A DNA stretch of 64,000 nucleotides. It comes from Pseudomonas luteola NBRC 103146 (GTDB lineage Bacteria; Pseudomonadota; Gammaproteobacteria; Pseudomonadales; Pseudomonadaceae). Under the pieces are notes generated by a model. That model was given only the letters and a program-made list of their open reading frames with translations. It searched no databases and had not been told where the DNA came from. This document shows positions 52,879 to 61,527 of the stretch, piece after piece (position 1 is the stretch's first letter; every line of letters begins with the position of its first letter). The translations under genes and the position numbers were made by a program. Location: NCBI RefSeq assembly GCF_002091675.1, contig NZ_BDAE01000008.1:115115-179114 (forward strand). Direction: 5' to 3'.

Positions 52879-53628
52879 TTAGCTCGCCGGACGAATCAGA
52901 TCGACCAGATGGCCCAGTGAGTAACCAGTCTTCTCCTCCATGGCACCGACACGTACCGACAGTCCGCTCCGGTCCAGGGTTTGCTCGAAGCTGGCCGGCA
53001 CCAGAATGATGACATTGCCCTCAGGCACCGGGCACTCCCAATAGTGGTGCCTGAACATGCCGCGCAGGAATGCAGATCCCAGGGGCTTGTCGTCGGTACT
53101 GCTCCACTGATTGATGATGAGCCAGCCACCAGGATTGAGGCGGCTCTGGCAGCCTGTCAGAAACCCCCATGCCAAGTGAGCGGCTGAGGGGCCTACATCC
53201 GTATAGAGGTCGACGAAAATCAGATCGGCTGGCTCGCAGCTGTCCAACAGATCCATCGCATCGCCAATACGGATATGCAGGCGCGGATCGTCACCAAGAC
53301 CGAAATACTGTCGAGCCAGCGGCGGTACCGCTTCGCGCAGCTCGATTGCCTCGACATCCTGCAATGGCAGATGATCAAGGCAGGCACGCGTCAGTGTTCC
53401 GGCACCCAAGCCCATGAATACCGCCCGCCGTGGTTCAGGATGGCAAAGCGCGCCCATCAGCATGGCCCGGCCATACTCATATTCCAGCCAGCCGGGATTG
53501 GCAGTCGATACGCAACTCTGCTCGATTTCGTCTCCAAACTCGAGAAAGCGGTATTCCCCTGCTTCCACGACTCGAATACGACCATGTTCGTCGTGTACTT
53601 CCGCCAGTAACCGCTCCTGAGTATCCAT
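52879..53628 (-). CDS. Spermidine-synthase-like methyltransferase-fold protein
   Basis: 249 residues; start ATG follows AAAGGAGTCGAC. Rossmann motif VFMGLGAGTLTRACLDHLP near 70-88, acidic residue in VEAIELREAVPPLARQYFGL near 93-112, IGDAMDLLDS near 121-130 and LIFVDLYTD near 136-144, which replaces the DxTDP active-site loop of true SpeE. Members of this branch are common in bacteria and often lack shown aminopropyl transfer. No speD or other polyamine gene is adjacent. Role uncertain. Confidence 0.75.
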   Translation of the reverse strand: MDTQERLLAEVHDEHGRIRVVEAGEYRFLEFGDEIEQSCVSTANPGWLEYEYGRAMLMGALCHPEPRRAVFMGLGAGTLTRACLDHLPLQDVEAIELREAVPPLARQYFGLGDDPRLHIRIGDAMDLLDSCEPADLIFVDLYTDVGPSAAHLAWGFLTGCQSRLNPGGWLIINQWSSTDDKPLGSAFLRGMFRHHYWECPVPEGNVIILVPASFEQTLDRSGLSVRVGAMEEKTGYSLGHLVDLIRPAS

Positions 53629-53753
53629 GTCGACTCCTTTATACAGAGCACACCATCTTAGGCAGACTGATATAGCACGTCTATCAGCGCCAAAGGCTGT
53701 TAATCGGTTAACATGCCTGCCCGATTGGATAATCCGTAAAGCAAGTAGCCATC

Positions 53754-55100
53754 ATGACTCAACCCTGGAGCCCTGACAGCTGGAGAGCACTGCCCATCCA
53801 GCAACAACCCGTCTACCCCGATGCCAAGCGTCTAAACGACGTCGAGCGCACCCTGGCCGGCTTTCCACCGCTTGTATTTGCAGGTGAAGCCCGTGAATTG
53901 CGTCGCCAGTTTGCCGAAGTTACCCATGGCCGGGCGTTTCTGCTTCAGGGCGGTGACTGCGCGGAGAGCTTTGCGGAGTTCTCTGCCGGCAAGATCCGCG
54001 ATACGTTCAAGGTGCTGCTACAGATGGCCGTGGTGATGACCTTTGCCGCCGGGTGCCCTGTGGTCAAGGTGGGTCGCATGGCCGGCCAGTTCGCCAAGCC
54101 TCGCTCTTCGGGTGAAGAAACCCAGGATGGCGTCACGCTGCCAGCCTATCGCGGCGATATCGTTAATGGCATCACCTTTGATGAAGCCAACCGCGTACCG
54201 GATCCTCAGCGTCTGCTGCAGGCCTATCACCAGGCGACGGCAACCCTGAACCTGTTGCGTGCCTTCGCCCAGGGCGGCTTTGCCGACTTGCATCAGGTAC
54301 ATAAATGGAACCTGGACTTCATTGCGAACTCGGCTTTGGCCGAGCGCTACCATCAACTGGCGGACCGCATTGACGAAACTCTCGCCTTCATGCGTGCCTG
54401 CGGACTGGAAAGCGCACCGCAGCTTAAGGAAACCAGCTTCTTTACCGCTCACGAAGCCCTGCTGCTCAATTATGAAGAGGCGTTTGTCCGTCGTGACAGC
54501 CTGACGGGTGACTGGTACGACTGCTCTGCGCACATGCTCTGGATTGGCGACCGTACCCGCCAGCCCGACGGCGCACATGTGGAGTTCCTGCGGGGTGTCA
54601 ATAACCCGATCGGCGTAAAGGTTGGACCGACGACGTCAACGGAAGACCTGATACGCCTCATCGATACGCTGAACCCGAACAACGATCCCGGCCGTCTGAA
54701 TCTGATTGTGCGGATGGGCGCCAACAAGGTGGGTGATCACCTGCCCCGCCTGATTCAGGCTGTACAAAAAGAGGGCCGCCTGGTGCTCTGGAGTTCGGAC
54801 CCGATGCATGGCAACACGATCAAGGCTTCCAGTGGCTACAAGACGCGTGACTTTGCCAGCGTTCTATCGGAAGTTCGTGAGTTCTTCCAAGTGCATCAAG
54901 CCGAAGGCAGTTATGCGGGCGGCATTCATATCGAGATGACCGGCCAGAACGTGACTGAGTGCATTGGGGGTGCGCGACCTATTACCGAGGCCGGCCTGTG
55001 CGACCGCTACCATACCCACTGTGACCCACGTCTGAATGCCGACCAGTCTCTGGAACTGGCCTTCATGATTGCGGAAACCCTCAAGCAGGTCCGCCGCTGA
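53754..55100 (+). CDS. Class II 3-deoxy-7-phosphoheptulonate (DAHP) synthase
   Basis: 448 residues, the normal length of the plant-type enzyme. Family marks: [19 protein letters not shown] at the start, [15 protein letters not shown] near 63-77, [15 protein letters not shown] near 104-118, [33 protein letters not shown] near 260-292 and SDPMHGNT near 346-353. It condenses erythrose-4-phosphate and PEP, the first step to aromatic amino acids and, in some pseudomonads, phenazines. No phenazine or quinolone genes are nearby. It shares 20 bases with the convergent YcaQ-like gene. Confidence 0.93.
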   Translation: MTQPWSPDSWRALPIQQQPVYPDAKRLNDVERTLAGFPPLVFAGEARELRRQFAEVTHGRAFLLQGGDCAESFAEFSAGKIRDTFKVLLQMAVVMTFAAGCPVVKVGRMAGQFAKPRSSGEETQDGVTLPAYRGDIVNGITFDEANRVPDPQRLLQAYHQATATLNLLRAFAQGGFADLHQVHKWNLDFIANSALAERYHQLADRIDETLAFMRACGLESAPQLKETSFFTAHEALLLNYEEAFVRRDSLTGDWYDCSAHMLWIGDRTRQPDGAHVEFLRGVNNPIGVKVGPTTSTEDLIRLIDTLNPNNDPGRLNLIVRMGANKVGDHLPRLIQAVQKEGRLVLWSSDPMHGNTIKASSGYKTRDFASVLSEVREFFQVHQAEGSYAGGIHIEMTGQNVTECIGGARPITEAGLCDRYHTHCDPRLNADQSLELAFMIAETLKQVRR

Positions 55101-56310
55101 CCTCAGCCAGTGGTGCCTTGAGCACCGCTGCACTGCCATGCAGACTGATCTCCGTCAGGCCAAGCCAGTTGGCCAACTGGCGGAGATTGGTTGCCAGCGA
55201 CCGACCAGCCTCCTCGCTCAAGTGTCCCTCCTCACCATGCAGGGCATGTACCGCCAGCCGGTCATGGGCGCGCTCAGCGCGCAGGTCTACCCGTGCAACC
55301 AGGTGCTCATTGAAGAGAAAAGGCAAGACATAGTAGCCATACACTCGCTTATGAGCAGGCGTATAGAGTTCCAGCCGATACCTGAAATTGAACAATCGCT
55401 CCGTACGGGCGCGCTCCCAAATGAGCGAATCAAAAGGTGATAACAGCGCGCTCACGTGTCGCGCGCGCAGGGATTGCTGCGGTTCGCCAAGGCTAAAGGC
55501 CGGCTTTTTCCAGCCCTCTATAGTCAGCATCAGCAGCTCGCCGGATTCCACCAATTCTGCGATACGCACCTTGGCATCAGCAGGATCGAGCCGGTAATAG
55601 TCTCGTAGGTCCTTTTCGGCCGCCACACCCATGGCTGCTGCGCTTCGGCGGATCAACTCGCGCTGGGCCTCCGCCTCACTCAGTGGCGGCTTTTCTCGTA
55701 TGGCCTTCGGAATCACCCTTTCAGGCAGATCGTATAGACGTTCAAAGCCACGCCTGCCTGCCACCGTTACTTCTCCAGCCGCAAATAACCATTCGAGTGC
55801 CTTTTTTTCGACGCTCCAGTCCCACCAGGGTCCCGCCTTGCCGACTCGGGTCGTCAGGCTTCCCGCGCCAAGCGCGCCTCGTTCCCGTACCGCCTGTAGC
55901 GCCGCTTCAATCACGGCGCGCTGCTCACGCCCAACCCGTGCCAGCTCCCGATAGATGCCTTGCCCCTGAGCGGCCCGCTCCATGCGCCAGCGCATCAGCG
56001 GATAATCCTCCATAGGCATCAGGGAGGCTTCATGCCCCCAACACTCGAACAGCTGGTGCGGTTTCTCTAATGACCATGCCATCTCATCCAGAAGCTTTCG
56101 GGGATAGAACCCGAGCCGGGAAAATAATGGGAGGTAATGTGACCGCACGAGCGCATTGACCGAGTCGATCTGCAGGATGCACAAGCGCTTCATTAACGCG
56201 TCGATATGCCGATGCCGTACCTCGCCCCTGGGCTTGAAGCCGTAAAAGCCTTGGGCCGTCAGGGCGAGTCGGCGAGCCTCTTTCAACGACAGGGACAAAG
56301 GGACAGACAT
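55081..56310 (-). CDS. YcaQ/AlkX-type HTH_42 DNA glycosylase
   Basis: 409 residues. N-terminal [15 protein letters not shown] near 8-22, then [26 protein letters not shown] near 42-67, which contains the QID (Q-x-D) active-site triad of YcaQ-type enzymes. [21 protein letters not shown] near 90-110 and [44 protein letters not shown] near 290-333 are also typical. The family unhooks interstrand crosslinks and alkylated bases. Cytoplasmic, apparently transcribed alone. Confidence 0.88.
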   Translation of the reverse strand: MSVPLSLSLKEARRLALTAQGFYGFKPRGEVRHRHIDALMKRLCILQIDSVNALVRSHYLPLFSRLGFYPRKLLDEMAWSLEKPHQLFECWGHEASLMPMEDYPLMRWRMERAAQGQGIYRELARVGREQRAVIEAALQAVRERGALGAGSLTTRVGKAGPWWDWSVEKKALEWLFAAGEVTVAGRRGFERLYDLPERVIPKAIREKPPLSEAEAQRELIRRSAAAMGVAAEKDLRDYYRLDPADAKVRIAELVESGELLMLTIEGWKKPAFSLGEPQQSLRARHVSALLSPFDSLIWERARTERLFNFRYRLELYTPAHKRVYGYYVLPFLFNEHLVARVDLRAERAHDRLAVHALHGEEGHLSEEAGRSLATNLRQLANWLGLTEISLHGSAAVLKAPLAEVSGGPA

Positions 56311-56362
56311 GATGAATTCCAGGGGCCAGGTACGGACACCCTAGTCAACCCTCTGCCAGACA

Positions 56363-56593
56363 TCAACGCGAAAACGGTCCCTCCCAGAACCATTTGGAAC
56401 CCTCCCGCTCTGCATCCGCCCGGCTCAAGCCCAGATCCTTCAAGGCGTCATCACTTAACATCGCCAAGGTCTGGCGTTGCCTGGCCTGCTCACGCCAAGC
56501 CCTGATGACTCCATGTGTTTTCTGCCAGAACAAGAGAGCCGATATTTTGCGGCGCGCACTATCGAAAGCCTGGATAACCTCATGAGCGTTCAT
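56363..56593 (-). CDS. Small DUF1127 protein
   Basis: 76 residues; ATG preceded by GAGGAGG seven bases upstream. The second half, AWREQARQRQTLAMLSDDALKDLGLSRADAERE, is the DUF1127 (YjiS-like) motif. These small arginine-rich proteins have been linked to phosphate, carbon metabolism and RNA binding in some bacteria; no role can be read here. The gap to the divergent LysR gene is 100 bases. Confidence 0.85.
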   Translation of the reverse strand: MNAHEVIQAFDSARRKISALLFWQKTHGVIRAWREQARQRQTLAMLSDDALKDLGLSRADAEREGSKWFWEGPFSR

Positions 56594-56692
56594 GCTGATA
56601 CCTCCTCTTCATGTAGTGGCATCATTCTTGGCCCGCGTATAAGATCAATCTAACGAATAGTTCTGATGCCTTGCATTCAGGAGATTGATGCT

Positions 56693-57553
56693 TTGAGCCT
56701 TTTCCCCAGCATTGACAGTGAACTCTTGCGCACCTTTATCGCCATTGCTGACAGCGGTGGCTTCACGCGTGCGGCCGAGGTCGTCAACCGAACCCAATCT
56801 GCCGTTAGCATGCAGATGAAACGTCTCGAGGAGGATATCGTTCAACGTCAGCTGTTCGATCGAGAGGGACGCCAGGTTCGCCTCACGGCTGAGGGTCAGG
56901 TGCTGCTGGGATACGCTCGCCGTATCATGGCGTTGCACAGTGAGGTGCTGAATACGCTACGCGAGCCCCATATGGTAGGTACCGTTCGCATCGGGACTCC
57001 CGATGATTACGTTATGCGCTTTCTGCCCGGCATTTTGTCACGCTTTGCTCAGACCTATCCGCTTGTGCAAGTCGAAGTTCAGTGCGAGACATCAGCGCAG
57101 CTGTTGCAGCGGCATGACCTTGATCTGAGCATCGTGACCTGCGAGCCCGGCCACGAAATCGGTCAGTTCCTTAGAGAAGAACCCGTTCGCTGGATGCAGG
57201 CCATTGGCAGCTCCGCTCTTGAGCGAAGCCCGTTGCCTGTAGCGGTCTTCAATCATGGCTGTTTTTGCCGTCTATGGATGTGCAATGCCCTGGAGACAGC
57301 GGGCATCAATTACCGGGTTGCCTATAGCAGCCACAGCCTGTCGGCCATCCTGGCCATGACCGGCACCGGCCTTGCCGTAACAGCGCAATTGCACAGCCTG
57401 GCTACGCCAGAACTGGAAATCATCAACGAGGAAGAAGCCGGTCTGCCCCGCCTGCCCTCCGCCCGGATCATGCTGGTTCGTAATTCGAACACTGAGTCCC
57501 AGGTTACGGAGGCCTTCGCAAACTTCATTGTCGAAGGCTTCCGTCTTGGCTGA
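56693..57553 (+). CDS. LysR-family transcriptional regulator
   Basis: 286 residues if started at the TTG at 56693, with AGGAG nine bases upstream and the start SLFPSIDSELLRTF; an ATG at 56666 without a ribosome site would add nine residues. Helix-turn-helix at about 8-62 (TFIAIADSGGFTRAAEVVNRTQSAVSMQMKRLEE). Effector domain from about 82 on (GTVRIGTPDDYVMRFLPGIL). It ends directly against the stop of the convergent TauE gene. Candidate targets are the neighbouring permease and the DUF1127 gene; effector unknown. Confidence 0.9.
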   Translation: MSLFPSIDSELLRTFIAIADSGGFTRAAEVVNRTQSAVSMQMKRLEEDIVQRQLFDREGRQVRLTAEGQVLLGYARRIMALHSEVLNTLREPHMVGTVRIGTPDDYVMRFLPGILSRFAQTYPLVQVEVQCETSAQLLQRHDLDLSIVTCEPGHEIGQFLREEPVRWMQAIGSSALERSPLPVAVFNHGCFCRLWMCNALETAGINYRVAYSSHSLSAILAMTGTGLAVTAQLHSLATPELEIINEEEAGLPRLPSARIMLVRNSNTESQVTEAFANFIVEGFRLG

Positions 57554-58300
57554 TCATTTGAGCGCAAGCAATATGGCACACACCAGAAGAAAACCACAGA
57601 ACAGCCCACGCAGCAGACGCTCCGGCAAGGCGTGGGCCATTCTTACACCCCACCCGACGCTGAAGAAACCACCGATTGCCAGTGGTATGCCAATAAGCCA
57701 GTCGACCTCATGATGAACCGCATAGGTTGCCAGCGTAATGCTGGTGGCTGGGAGCGCCATGGTTAGCGAAAGCCCCTGCGCTATGACTTGGGACAGGCCG
57801 AAGACACTCGTCAACATGGGGGTCGCGATCACCGCGCCGCCTACGCCGAAGAGGCCTCCTACCAGACCGGCAAACACACCCAGCACTGCCAACCAGGCGA
57901 CTCCAGGTGGATTGATCACCGTATGGCTCTTCATGCGCAGCTGCCAGAGATTGTAGGCCACAAGAAACAGCAGGAAGACTACAAAGCCTTTTCTCATCAG
58001 GTCTGCATCCAGCCCTACCGCCAGCATCGCCCCTGCAATGGCTGACAGGATACCCGCTCCCGAGAGAATACCTGCACGGCGCCAATCGATGCGATTGCGT
58101 TGGTTGTACTTGATGATTGACACCAGCACATTAGGAACGACCATGACCAACGCTGTGCCTTGTGCCAACTGCTGATCGAGCCCGAAGAGCAGCCCCAGCA
58201 CAGGGATCGCAATCAGACCACCCCCAATTCCAAAAAGACCACCCACTACGCCCAGAACACTACCCAGCAGGATATCAAGCACAATCGCCGTTACATCCAT
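57554..58300 (-). CDS. TauE/SafE-family membrane permease
   Basis: 248 residues with about eight membrane helices. The family repeats are clear: LGSVLGVVGGLFGIGGGLIAIPVLGLLFG near 12-40 and LGVFAGLVGGLFGVGGAVIATPMLTSVFGL near 140-169, each with the GGLFGxGGG motif. Such proteins export or import sulfonates, sulfite or other small organic anions across the inner membrane. Substrate unknown. AGGA lies upstream of the ATG. Confidence 0.88.
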   Translation of the reverse strand: MDVTAIVLDILLGSVLGVVGGLFGIGGGLIAIPVLGLLFGLDQQLAQGTALVMVVPNVLVSIIKYNQRNRIDWRRAGILSGAGILSAIAGAMLAVGLDADLMRKGFVVFLLFLVAYNLWQLRMKSHTVINPPGVAWLAVLGVFAGLVGGLFGVGGAVIATPMLTSVFGLSQVIAQGLSLTMALPATSITLATYAVHHEVDWLIGIPLAIGGFFSVGWGVRMAHALPERLLRGLFCGFLLVCAILLALK

Positions 58301-58350
58301 ACATCATCCTGTCCATCACTGTGCTTTGGGCCAACGAAACACGGCCCACA

Positions 58351-58374
58351 AAAAAGCCCGGCATCAGCCGGGCT
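58351..58374 (-). terminator. Intrinsic terminator of efp
   Basis: AGCCCGGC (58355-58362) and GCCGGGCT (58367-58374) with loop ATCA. On the minus strand the stem is followed by six T residues. It lies 17 bases after the efp stop and before the TauE gene. Confidence 0.88.
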
Positions 58375-58391
58375 CTTGTGACACTCGCCGA

Positions 58392-58958
58392 TCAAACCTT
58401 GGCGCGTGACTTGTACTCGTTGGTACGAGTATCGATTTCGATATGGTCGCCGATATCGCAGAACTCGGAAACTTTCAGTTCGAAACCGGTGTTCAGACGA
58501 GCAGTCTTCATCACCTTGCCAGACGTATCACCACGAACAGCCGGCTCGGTGTAAGCGATCTGACGAACGATAGTGGTCGGCATCTCGATGGAGATTACAC
58601 GATCATTGTAGAAAACAGCTTCGCAGATGTCAGTCATGCCGTCTTCGATGTAGTTAACCGCATCGCCCAGGTCGTCTTTTTCGATCTCGTACTGGTTGTA
58701 TTCATTGTCCATGAACACGTACAGCGGATCGGCGAAGTAGGAGTAGGTTACTTCCTTGCGATCCAGAATGACTGGTTCCAGCTTGTCGTCAGCACGGAAT
58801 ACCGTTTCGGTACTGCTGCCGGAAAGCAGGCTCTTCAGCTTCATCTTGACCACTGCAGCGTTACGGCCGGACTTGTTGTACTCAGCCTTCTGGATGACCC
58901 AGGGAGCGTTGTCGATCATGGCCACTTGGCCGGCACGGAACTCTTGTGCGGTTTTCAT
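58392..58958 (-). CDS. efp: Elongation factor P
   Basis: 188 residues, the normal length. The N-terminal KOW-like domain has the tip loop YNKSGRNAA with Arg at position 32, the residue rhamnosylated by EarP in pseudomonads, rather than the Lys modified by EpmA/PoxA. Two OB domains follow, with [24 protein letters not shown] near 70-93 and [17 protein letters not shown] near 143-159. It relieves ribosome stalling at polyproline. earP lies just 30 bases upstream on the same strand, so modifier and target are probably cotranscribed. Confidence 0.96.
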   Translation of the reverse strand: MKTAQEFRAGQVAMIDNAPWVIQKAEYNKSGRNAAVVKMKLKSLLSGSSTETVFRADDKLEPVILDRKEVTYSYFADPLYVFMDNEYNQYEIEKDDLGDAVNYIEDGMTDICEAVFYNDRVISIEMPTTIVRQIAYTEPAVRGDTSGKVMKTARLNTGFELKVSEFCDIGDHIEIDTRTNEYKSRAKV

Positions 58959-58988
58959 GCGGTTATCCGTTTGGAAGAAGATAGAAAA

Positions 58989-60137
58989 TCAAGCGCCGTA
59001 TAATAGCCGCTCTGTATGGAATTGTACTAGCGTTGACGCCAAGTCATTGAGTTCACTCTGTCGGGCACACCAGTTTTCCGCATGAGCGGTCATTTCGGCT
59101 TCATGTTTTGACCATTCACGCCACGCCTGCCCAAGAGATCCTTCTCCGTTCCATGCGTGCCATAGCGTACGCGTAGCTACCTGCGCAGCCGGGCTTGCTC
59201 CGACGAGATACCGGTCCAGGAACGCATCCAGCTTGAGCATATGGGCACGCTCTTCCTGCGGATAGATATGCCAGATGAAGGGGCGGCCAGCCCACTGCGC
59301 TCGAATGAATGACTCCTCGCCCCGTGCAGCATTGAAGTCGCAGCACCATAAGAGCAGGTCATAGTCATCCTGCTGGCGGAACGGAACAATGCAGAGCCGC
59401 AATGCGCCTCGGTGGTATTCCTCACCTGCCTTTAACGCTTCAGCCTCCAGCCACTGGGCCACGTTGCTTAATACACGGCCTTCAGGAATGAGCAGCAAGG
59501 TGGGCTCAGCGCCCTGGGCTAGTTCATCCAACCACTCCGATAGTGCTGGAATCTCATAGCTGAACAATGAAAGGATGCGCTCGCCAGGCGTCTGGGTAAT
59601 GCCCAGGGCAGCCAGAAACCGTGCCCGTGCGTCAGTAGACGCCTGAAAGTGCAAACGCTTATCGAGCAGATCCTGTTCTCTGAGCAGCCCTCCCGTTCCC
59701 TCAGTGAAGCCGGGAAAGAAAAAGTATTTCTGCATCCCCTGCTGCGGCGATGGAAGGCGATGGCAGCTCTCCACCCAGGCTTCGGCGCTCAGGTATTCAA
59801 GGTTGATCCAGAGGGGATGGGAGGCACGTCGAGCCATTGCGTCGATATAGGGAGCTGGCAATGGACAGCCAAACGCTTCGACAACGACATCTGCCGGAAT
59901 GACATCGTCGAGCCAGACGGCTGTCCAATGATGTACTTCGACGCCCAGATGACGCTGGACAGGATCATCACTGGTGCCTGCGGCTGGATGAATACGTGCA
60001 AAGGACGACCAGTCATCCACCCACAAGCGTACCTGCTGACCATGCTCGGCTACCAGCTGACGCGCAAGGCGCCATGTCACACCAATGTCGCCATAATTAT
60101 CGACGACACTGCAAAAGATATCCCACGAAGCGTTCAT
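58989..60137 (-). CDS. earP: EF-P arginine rhamnosyltransferase EarP
   Basis: 382 residues. N-terminus WDIFCSVVDNYGDIGVTWRLARQL near 5-28 has the conserved Asp of the catalytic site; WINLEYLSAEAWVESCHRLPSPQ near 110-132, KYFFFPGFTEGTGGLLRE near 136-153, and RLCIVPFRQQDDYDLLLWCCDFNAARGEESFIRAQWAGRPFIWHIYPQEERAH near 247-299 are the family core, including dTDP-rhamnose contacts. It transfers rhamnose to Arg32 of EF-P. The ribosome site is GAGGG close to the ATG. Confidence 0.95.
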   Translation of the reverse strand: MNASWDIFCSVVDNYGDIGVTWRLARQLVAEHGQQVRLWVDDWSSFARIHPAAGTSDDPVQRHLGVEVHHWTAVWLDDVIPADVVVEAFGCPLPAPYIDAMARRASHPLWINLEYLSAEAWVESCHRLPSPQQGMQKYFFFPGFTEGTGGLLREQDLLDKRLHFQASTDARARFLAALGITQTPGERILSLFSYEIPALSEWLDELAQGAEPTLLLIPEGRVLSNVAQWLEAEALKAGEEYHRGALRLCIVPFRQQDDYDLLLWCCDFNAARGEESFIRAQWAGRPFIWHIYPQEERAHMLKLDAFLDRYLVGASPAAQVATRTLWHAWNGEGSLGQAWREWSKHEAEMTAHAENWCARQSELNDLASTLVQFHTERLLYGA

Positions 60138-60570
60138 TCACCCTCACTGCTCAGCGGATGACGCACTCAGCGTCACAACCGGACGGCATTTAGCCAGACA
60201 CAGCGCTCAGGTCAACTAGAAATAAGGGAAACAGACAGATGCCATCAAAACGCCAATCATCCTGAGAAAAAATCGTTCGGTCAGAAGACGCCAGATAGGC
60301 CTTTAAGCAGTGGGAATAGCCGCCGATAATTTGCACTGGCTCACAAAATGAATCGAGTAGATTAAGGAAATCAAATTCAAGGCATGGCTGCGACCGGACA
60401 GACTGTACTCAAGACACGGATCGCAGGCGGTAGTGGGGCAACTCTATTATGGCTGCCCTTGATGACGCTTTTATTTCCAAGTGCCTTATCCATTGCACCT
60501 TACGCCGCTGGGTGCACTAGAAATAAACGCGGCAAAGCCCAGATGCTTTGCAAACAGGAGCAATACCAGA
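60138..60570. other. Intergenic region before the cellulose operon
   Basis: About 430 bases between the divergent earP and bcsR genes. It must hold both promoters. A 69-codon plus-strand frame (60384-60593) crosses its right part but overlaps the bcsR start and lacks a family. I looked for a FleQ-type site (GTCAaTaaaTTGAC) and did not find a good match. Confidence 0.4.
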
Positions 60571-60792
60571 ATGGCTACCCTGCCCGTTACTGAGATCGTT
60601 GCCACAGGCAACAGTGGTCGTGAAGACGTTTCCACGCTAATTCGTCATTACGATTTGCAAAATTTCCGCTACGCTGAGATTCAGACTGTACAGAATCTGA
60701 ATAAAGCGTTGGCCGAATGGCCTCTTCTCCTGGAGACGCTTCAGGTCGTACTACCGACTCAAGAGCAAGCCAAACTGAAGAATGCCTCATAA
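60571..60792 (+). CDS. bcsR: BcsR-like cellulose biosynthesis protein
   Basis: 73 residues from the ATG at 60571 with AGGAG ten bases upstream. The core DVSTLIRHYDLQNFRYAEI followed by NLNKALAEWPLLLE aligns with E. coli BcsR (a DI-x-AL-x-F / DYADI / LAAALKRWPLLAE pattern). BcsR partners BcsQ and stabilises the cytoplasmic face of the cellulose synthase complex. Three bases separate it from bcsQ. Confidence 0.82.
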   Translation: MATLPVTEIVATGNSGREDVSTLIRHYDLQNFRYAEIQTVQNLNKALAEWPLLLETLQVVLPTQEQAKLKNAS

Positions 60793-60795
60793 AAT

Positions 60796-61527
60796 ATGCA
60801 CGTTATAGCCGTCCAGGGAATACGGGGCGGCTGTGGAACCACCTCAGTAGCCGCAGGCCTGGCGGCCAGTCTAGCCACCTTACAGAAGCATGTTCTGCTG
60901 ATCGATCTTTGCCCCAGCAATCTACTGGGACTGCACTTTGGCTTATCCGTTACAGAGGATGCCGGATGGGCACAGGCTCTCGCCGAAGGATACCCCTGGC
61001 AAAGCACCGCCTTCCTTTATAAAGAGCACATCTGGCTGCTGCCCTTTGGTCGTCCGACCTCGCTTTCCCATCTACATGAGCTGGCTGCAGACTGGTTGCC
61101 CACATCCCTGCGCGCACTTGCGATGCCGGACGATACCTATGTGATTTTCGACGTGCCACAGCACTCGAGCTTTCGCGAGGCACTAGGTCAGATTACGGAC
61201 CTGCAATGGATTCAAATCGTACAGGCTGACCCGGCCTGCCATGCCCTGATTAATCAGCAATCACTGGTCGGCCAGCTGAATACACCCAACCGCTTCTGGC
61301 TGGTGAACCGTTACCAACCCGCTTACAAGCTCTCTCGGGATCTCATACAACTCTGGCGCCTGGTCCTGGGCAAGACACTGATTTCAACCATCATCCACGA
61401 GGATGAAGCTGTACGCGAGGCCCTGGCCCTGAAGCGGCCGCTAGCAGATAGCGCTCCGGCCTCTCTGGCCAGCCATAACTTCCTCTCGCTGGCTACATGG
61501 AGCGTGGCGCAGGCAGGCGCCACATGA
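60796..61527 (+). CDS. bcsQ: BcsQ, ParA/MinD-like ATPase of the cellulose secretion complex
   Basis: 243 residues. The P-loop reads QGIRGGCGTTSVAAGLAASLA, close to E. coli BcsQ (QGVRGGVGTTT), in which the usual Walker lysine is replaced by Thr. Other shared parts are VLLIDLCPSNLLGLHFGL near 33-50 and LLPFGRP, and near the end TLISTIIHEDEAVREALALKRPL. With BcsR it forms the cytoplasmic subcomplex needed for secretion and polar placement. Its stop overlaps the bcsA start (ATGA). Confidence 0.92.
   Translation: MHVIAVQGIRGGCGTTSVAAGLAASLATLQKHVLLIDLCPSNLLGLHFGLSVTEDAGWAQALAEGYPWQSTAFLYKEHIWLLPFGRPTSLSHLHELAADWLPTSLRALAMPDDTYVIFDVPQHSSFREALGQITDLQWIQIVQADPACHALINQQSLVGQLNTPNRFWLVNRYQPAYKLSRDLIQLWRLVLGKTLISTIIHEDEAVREALALKRPLADSAPASLASHNFLSLATWSVAQAGAT

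Noticed and set aside
60384..60593. 69-codon frame before bcsR
   Set aside because: It overlaps the bcsR start, has no family resemblance and no convincing ribosome site. The bcsR frame explains the region better.
60796..61527. Chromosome-partition ParA
   Set aside because: The P-loop form GIRGGCGTT and the direct coupling to bcsA match BcsQ; there is no parB.
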